DNA of 8,664 nucleotides, from the NCBI GenBank assembly GCA_036752825.1, contig DAIORV010000096.1, forward strand, positions 1 to 8,664. The letters are read 5' to 3'. Below, one piece after another: positions 5,633 to 8,664 of this stretch. Below the pieces are notes generated by a model. That model had not been told where the DNA came from. It searched no databases and saw only the letters and a list, made by a program, of their open reading frames with translations. A program made the position numbers and the translations under genes. The stretch comes from UBA5177 sp002413265 (lineage in GTDB: Bacteria > Chloroflexota > UBA5177). Position 1 is the stretch's first letter; each line of letters starts with the position of its first letter.

Positions 5633-6451
5633 GTGGTAACCGAGGAACGAAATCAGGTTGCCGGAACCGACGCGACTGCAGTCCGTCTGGACGTGCAGGG
5701 GGCAGTCGGCTACATCCGGCTCAACAAGCCAAAACTTAATCTGTACGATCGCCAGTTCATGGCGGAGCTGAACGCCGCCATCGACGAGATCCGCTTCAAC
5801 TCGGACATCAAGGTCGCGATCATGGTCAGCGAGCTGGAGAAGGTCTTCTCGGCCGGCGCCGACATTCACATGCTCAAGGCGAGCCAGCCCGAGTACAAGG
5901 CCATGTTCTGTCTCGGGGCGCAGGAAACCCTCGGCAAAATGGAGCGAACGCCGAAGATCTTCCTGTCGGTCTTGCACGGTCACACGGTGGGAGGCGGCCT
6001 CGAAATCGCTCTTGCCACCGACATCCGTTTCGCCTCCGACTCCGCAAACATGCAAATCGGCCTGCCCGAGATTAAGCTCGGGGTTCTTCCAGGTACCGGC
6101 GGCACGCAGCGACTCTCTCGGCTGATCGGGAAGTCGCGCGCGCTCGATCTGATGATCACCGGACGCACCGTTTCGCCACAGGAGGCGCTCGAGCTGGGCA
6201 TCGTGAACTACGTGTATCCAGCGGACGAGGTGCTTCAGCGCGCGGAGGAGTACGCCGGCAAGATCGTTTCCGGCGCGACCCGGGCGGCCGGACTGATCAA
6301 GCAGGCGGTGGTCCAGGGCACCGAGGTGCATCTCGATGCGGGCTTCTTCATGGAGCGCGAGCTGCAGAACCGATTGTTCACCAGCGAGGATGCTCAGGAG
6401 GGGCTGCTGGCGTTTATCGAGAAGCGCGACCCGCAGTTCAAGGGTCGCTAG
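5633..6451 (+). CDS. Enoyl-CoA hydratase/isomerase (crotonase family)
   Basis: The 272-residue product is a crotonase-fold enzyme that most likely adds water to 2-enoyl-CoA in beta-oxidation or a similar acyl-CoA pathway in the cytoplasm. The oxyanion-hole segment FSAGADIHML is at 72-81 and GHTVGGGLEIALATD at 116-130. Both catalytic glutamates of classical hydratases are present: Glu124 (in GGGLEIA) and Glu146 (in GLPEIKLG), followed by PGTGGTQRL (153-161). Retention of both favours hydratase over isomerase or hydrolase activity, although chain-length preference cannot be read. Length is normal for the family. GTG 5633 follows a perfect AGGAGG. The N-terminal 18 residues are outside the conserved fold. 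The thiolase gene begins 50 nt downstream on the same strand, with no terminator between, so the two are probably co-transcribed. Confidence 0.95.
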   Translation: MVTEERNQVAGTDATAVRLDVQGAVGYIRLNKPKLNLYDRQFMAELNAAIDEIRFNSDIKVAIMVSELEKVFSAGADIHMLKASQPEYKAMFCLGAQETLGKMERTPKIFLSVLHGHTVGGGLEIALATDIRFASDSANMQIGLPEIKLGVLPGTGGTQRLSRLIGKSRALDLMITGRTVSPQEALELGIVNYVYPADEVLQRAEEYAGKIVSGATRAAGLIKQAVVQGTEVHLDAGFFMERELQNRLFTSEDAQEGLLAFIEKRDPQFKGR

Positions 6452-6501
6452 AAGCTTTAGATCGCCTCTCATTTAGTGGGCATGGCGCTGAGCTGAGCCG
6501 A

Positions 6502-7713
6502 ATGCAGACGCTGAGACGGGTCGTCGTCGTGGACGCGCTCCGCTCACCCTTTGGCAAGCACGGAGGCGCCCTGAGCTCGGTGCGGCCCGACGATCTGTCC
6601 GCGCACGTAATTCGGGCACTGCTCGATCGCAACGGTGTCGAGCCCAACCTCATCGAGGACGTGTTCTGGGGAGCGGCCAACCAGGCCGGCGAGGACAACC
6701 GGAACGTGGCTCGCATGGCCGTGCTGCTCGCCGGCTTGCCGGTTGAGGTACCGGGCGCTACCGTCAACCGCCTGTGCGGCTCCGGTTTGCAAGCGGTTAT
6801 TTCTGCGGCCCGAGAAATCCAGGTCGGCGCCGCGGACATCGTGCTGGCCGGCGGCGTGGAAAGCATGACCAGGGCGCCGTACGTGGCCCTCAAAGCCGAA
6901 TCCGGTTTTGAGCGCGGAAACAGCACGTTGTACGACACCACCTTGGGATGGCGAATGGTCAACCCGCGAATGGAAGAGGTGTATCCGCCGATCTCGCTGG
7001 GTCAGACCGCCGAAAAAGTGGCAAGCACATACGGTGTGAGTCGTGGGGCGCAGGACGAGTTTGCGCTCTCGAGTCATCGGAAAGCGGTTGCGGCCCAGGA
7101 TGCCTGCCGCTTCTCGTCGGAAATCGCACCAATCGACGTTCACCGGGCCAAGAGTCAGGCGACGACCGTGGGGGCGGACGAAGGTCCGCGGCGCGACACC
7201 TCGTTGGAGAAGCTCGGCAAGCTCCGTCCCTTGTTTGCCGAAGACGGCACCGTCACGGCGGGCAACTCTTCGCAGCTCACCGATGGGGCGGCGGCATTGC
7301 TGCTCATGGCTGAGGATGTCTCGCGCGACCGAGGGGTGAAGCCCCTTGCAAGGTTCGTGGATGCTGCAGCCGTCGGCGTCCACCCCGATTACATGGGTAT
7401 CGGACCGGTTCCGGCTACCAGAAAGTTATTGAGTCGAGTCGGCATAACCACGGACGCGGTCGAGCTGGTGGAGATCAACGAGGCCTTCGCCTCACAGGTG
7501 CTTGCCTGCCTGGGAGAGCTTGACATAGACGAGAAGCGCGTCAATCCTCACGGCGGGGCTATTGCGCTCGGACATCCTTTGGGGGCCAGCGGTGCCCGCC
7601 TCGCGGGAACTTTGGCGCAGGAGATGAGACGAACAGATGTCCGGTACGGGCTTGCAACCATGTGCGTCGGTGTCGGGCAGGGGATCAGCGCACTTTTCGA
7701 GCGAGCGTCTTGA
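6502..7713 (+). CDS. Acetyl-CoA acyltransferase (thiolase), PcaF/PaaJ-like
   Basis: This 403-residue thiolase cleaves a 3-oxoacyl-CoA with free CoA to acetyl-CoA and a shortened acyl-CoA. The nucleophile Cys92 lies in NRLCGSGLQA (89-98). The other catalytic motifs are NEAFA (326-330), GHPLGASGAR (357-366, with His358) and CVGVGQG (388-394, with Cys388). GGALSSVRPDDL (21-32), ANQAGEDNRNVARMA (59-73) and DTTLGWRMVNPRM (145-157) are strongly reminiscent of 3-oxoadipyl-CoA thiolases (PcaF, PaaJ), so aromatic-compound breakdown is a fair possibility, but general beta-oxidation thiolases can share these stretches. I leave the symbol empty for that reason. ATG 6502 is preceded only by a weak GAGCTGAG. 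It follows enoyl-CoA hydratase by 50 nt and its stop overlaps the proposed start of the Nudix gene, so all three probably form one operon. Confidence 0.94.
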   Translation: MQTLRRVVVVDALRSPFGKHGGALSSVRPDDLSAHVIRALLDRNGVEPNLIEDVFWGAANQAGEDNRNVARMAVLLAGLPVEVPGATVNRLCGSGLQAVISAAREIQVGAADIVLAGGVESMTRAPYVALKAESGFERGNSTLYDTTLGWRMVNPRMEEVYPPISLGQTAEKVASTYGVSRGAQDEFALSSHRKAVAAQDACRFSSEIAPIDVHRAKSQATTVGADEGPRRDTSLEKLGKLRPLFAEDGTVTAGNSSQLTDGAAALLLMAEDVSRDRGVKPLARFVDAAAVGVHPDYMGIGPVPATRKLLSRVGITTDAVELVEINEAFASQVLACLGELDIDEKRVNPHGGAIALGHPLGASGARLAGTLAQEMRRTDVRYGLATMCVGVGQGISALFERAS

Positions 7714-8504
7714 GCGAAGCCCGGCCGGCCGAGCTGAATGACGCGGCTACCGTCATTCTTGCCCGGCAGAGCGGCCCGAGCACCTTGGAATGCTTCATGG
7801 TTCGGCGGCACGTCAACAGCGACTTCGCTCCCGACGTCTATGTCTTTCCCGGGGGAAAGGTCGATCCGGGCGATCGCGATCCTGAGCTATTGAGGTATCT
7901 CGATGACCGGCCGGCAGCAAAGACGGAGGTCGACTTCGTTGACGACGATTGGGGCTTTCGCATGGCGGCGCTTCGGGAGCTTTTCGAGGAAGCTGGAGTT
8001 CTTCTCGCCACCGGCCCAGATGGAAACACCGTGAAGGTGGATCGAGAGCCGGCCGGCGCTTTTGACGGCTACCGGCGCGGGCTTCATGCCGGCGATATTT
8101 CGCTCGCGACGCTCGCACAGCAGGCGAAGATTCTCTACGCTCCGAAACTTCTGGCGGCGTTTTCGCATTGGATCACGCCGCTCAGCTTTCCGCGGCGTTA
8201 CAACACGCGATTCTTCGTCGCCACCATGCCGGAGGGACAGAAGCCACTTCACGATGCTGTTGAGACAACCCACGGTATATGGATCGCACCAGCCGAGGCC
8301 CTGCGGCGATATGAAGAAGGCGATTTTCCTCTGGTGTTCGCCACCATAAAACAGCTGGAACGGATGAGCCTATTTCAGCGCCTGACGGACATGGTCCAGG
8401 CGACGCGGCCCAGCGACCTCGACCCCGTGATGCCCCGGCCGATCGAGCGCGCCGGCGAGACGGACTTCCTTCTGCCCTGGGACGAGGGCTACGCCGAGGC
8501 GTAA
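7710..8504 (+). CDS. Nudix hydrolase with split Nudix box, NUDT19-like (possible CoA/acyl-CoA diphosphatase)
   Basis: From TTG 7710 the product has 264 residues. The Nudix fold starts at DAATVILAR (11-19) and VFPGGKVDPGD (45-55). The catalytic helix RELFEEAGV (89-97) supplies the metal-binding glutamates. Canonical boxes place 14 residues between the Gly and the Arg; here Gly49 to Arg89 is 40, an insertion of about 26 residues. Such interruption is known in NUDT19-type CoA diphosphatases, which makes hydrolysis of CoA or acyl-CoA a good guess, supported by the adjacent thiolase and hydratase. SHWITPLSFPRRYNTRFFVA (152-171) is typical of this subfamily. The TTG start overlaps the thiolase stop as TTGA (7710-7713), suggesting translational coupling. 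GTG 7662 would add 16 residues inside the thiolase, outside the conserved fold, so I prefer TTG. Confidence 0.88.
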   Translation: MSEARPAELNDAATVILARQSGPSTLECFMVRRHVNSDFAPDVYVFPGGKVDPGDRDPELLRYLDDRPAAKTEVDFVDDDWGFRMAALRELFEEAGVLLATGPDGNTVKVDREPAGAFDGYRRGLHAGDISLATLAQQAKILYAPKLLAAFSHWITPLSFPRRYNTRFFVATMPEGQKPLHDAVETTHGIWIAPAEALRRYEEGDFPLVFATIKQLERMSLFQRLTDMVQATRPSDLDPVMPRPIERAGETDFLLPWDEGYAEA

Positions 8505-8664
8505 TTTTCGTTTGCAAGTTCGTAACGCGCCGCCGATTCTTTGACCCGGTCCTCAATTAGAAGCTTCTGCAGCTGGGCGGCGACCGAGCCGGCAGCCAGA
8601 TCGTGCAAGTGGGTATCGACGTCGGCGTAAAGATCGGCGACGAGCTCCTCGACGCTCATCGGGC
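8489..8664 (-). CDS. Unknown protein, C-terminal part or short complete frame, cut by window edge
   Basis: The minus strand is open from the right edge to TAG 8491-8489. An ATG at 8659-8657 would give a 56-residue product; it may equally be an internal codon of a longer protein, as only 5 bases of upstream sequence are present. The product is predicted mostly helical and acidic, beginning MSVEELVADLYADVDTHLHD, and I recognise no family. The third codon positions are mostly G or C, as expected for coding sequence here. It converges with the Nudix gene, and the last 16 bases overlap its 3' end. Confidence 0.5.
   Translation of the reverse strand, partial: PMSVEELVADLYADVDTHLHDLAAGSVAAQLQKLLIEDRVKESAARYELANENYASA

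Noticed and set aside
5273..6472. A 399-codon minus-strand open frame
   Set aside because: It is antisense to the antitoxin and enoyl-CoA hydratase genes, a usual by-product of high GC content.
6544..7383. A 279-codon minus-strand open frame
   Set aside because: It is antisense to the thiolase, which has complete catalytic motifs on the plus strand.

Overview
The window is GC-rich bacterial DNA with frequent GTG and TTG starts, several preceded by clear Shine-Dalgarno sequences. It carries no rRNA, tRNA, plasmid or phage gene that I can see. Gene content (a hexameric-type glutamate dehydrogenase, a short PbpA-like transpeptidase, fatty or aromatic acyl-CoA enzymes, an orphan AbrB-type antitoxin) suits a free-living heterotroph of the Actinomycetota, Chloroflexota or Dormibacterota kind. 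That placement is inference from gene style, not from a phylogenetic marker.

Left part (1-4071, all minus strand). Reading in the direction of transcription, a DUF1905 protein (4071-3733) comes first. A penicillin-binding protein with intact SxxK, SxN and KTG motifs (3660-2251) follows, and then a membrane-anchored Ala-rich protein with a C-terminal beta domain (2188-1457). These could be one envelope-related transcription unit ending in a hairpin that overlaps the last stop codon. After a 186-base gap containing several dyads comes glutamate dehydrogenase (1270 to beyond the left edge), which is almost complete; only its last few codons are cut off.

Middle part (4072-5291). A divergent gap separates the DUF1905 gene from a plus-strand NTF2/SnoaL-like protein (4235-4648). 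The next 640 bases have no convincing gene. They hold three copies of a hairpin repeat (GGGCGA, 7-nt loop, TCGCCC), a stretch that looks like the decayed 3' end of a gene (5057-5242), and a set of TACG motifs spaced exactly 10 bp apart just before the next gene.

Right part (5292-8664). An AbrB/VapB-type antitoxin (5292-5558) has no toxin beside it. An enoyl-CoA hydratase (5633-6451), a PcaF/PaaJ-like thiolase (6502-7713) and a Nudix hydrolase with a split Nudix box (start probably TTG 7710, overlapping the thiolase stop) follow on one strand and probably form an acyl-CoA operon. The hydratase and thiolase would perform hydration and thiolytic steps, and the Nudix enzyme may hydrolyse CoA or acyl-CoA. 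A convergent minus-strand reading frame (8664-8489) overlaps the Nudix 3' end by 16 bases.

I did not find a clear new defence or mobile system. The most unusual items are the phased TACG motifs before a toxinless antitoxin, the hairpin repeats, the Nudix box insertion inside an acyl-CoA operon, and the uncharacterised anchored protein paired with the transpeptidase.
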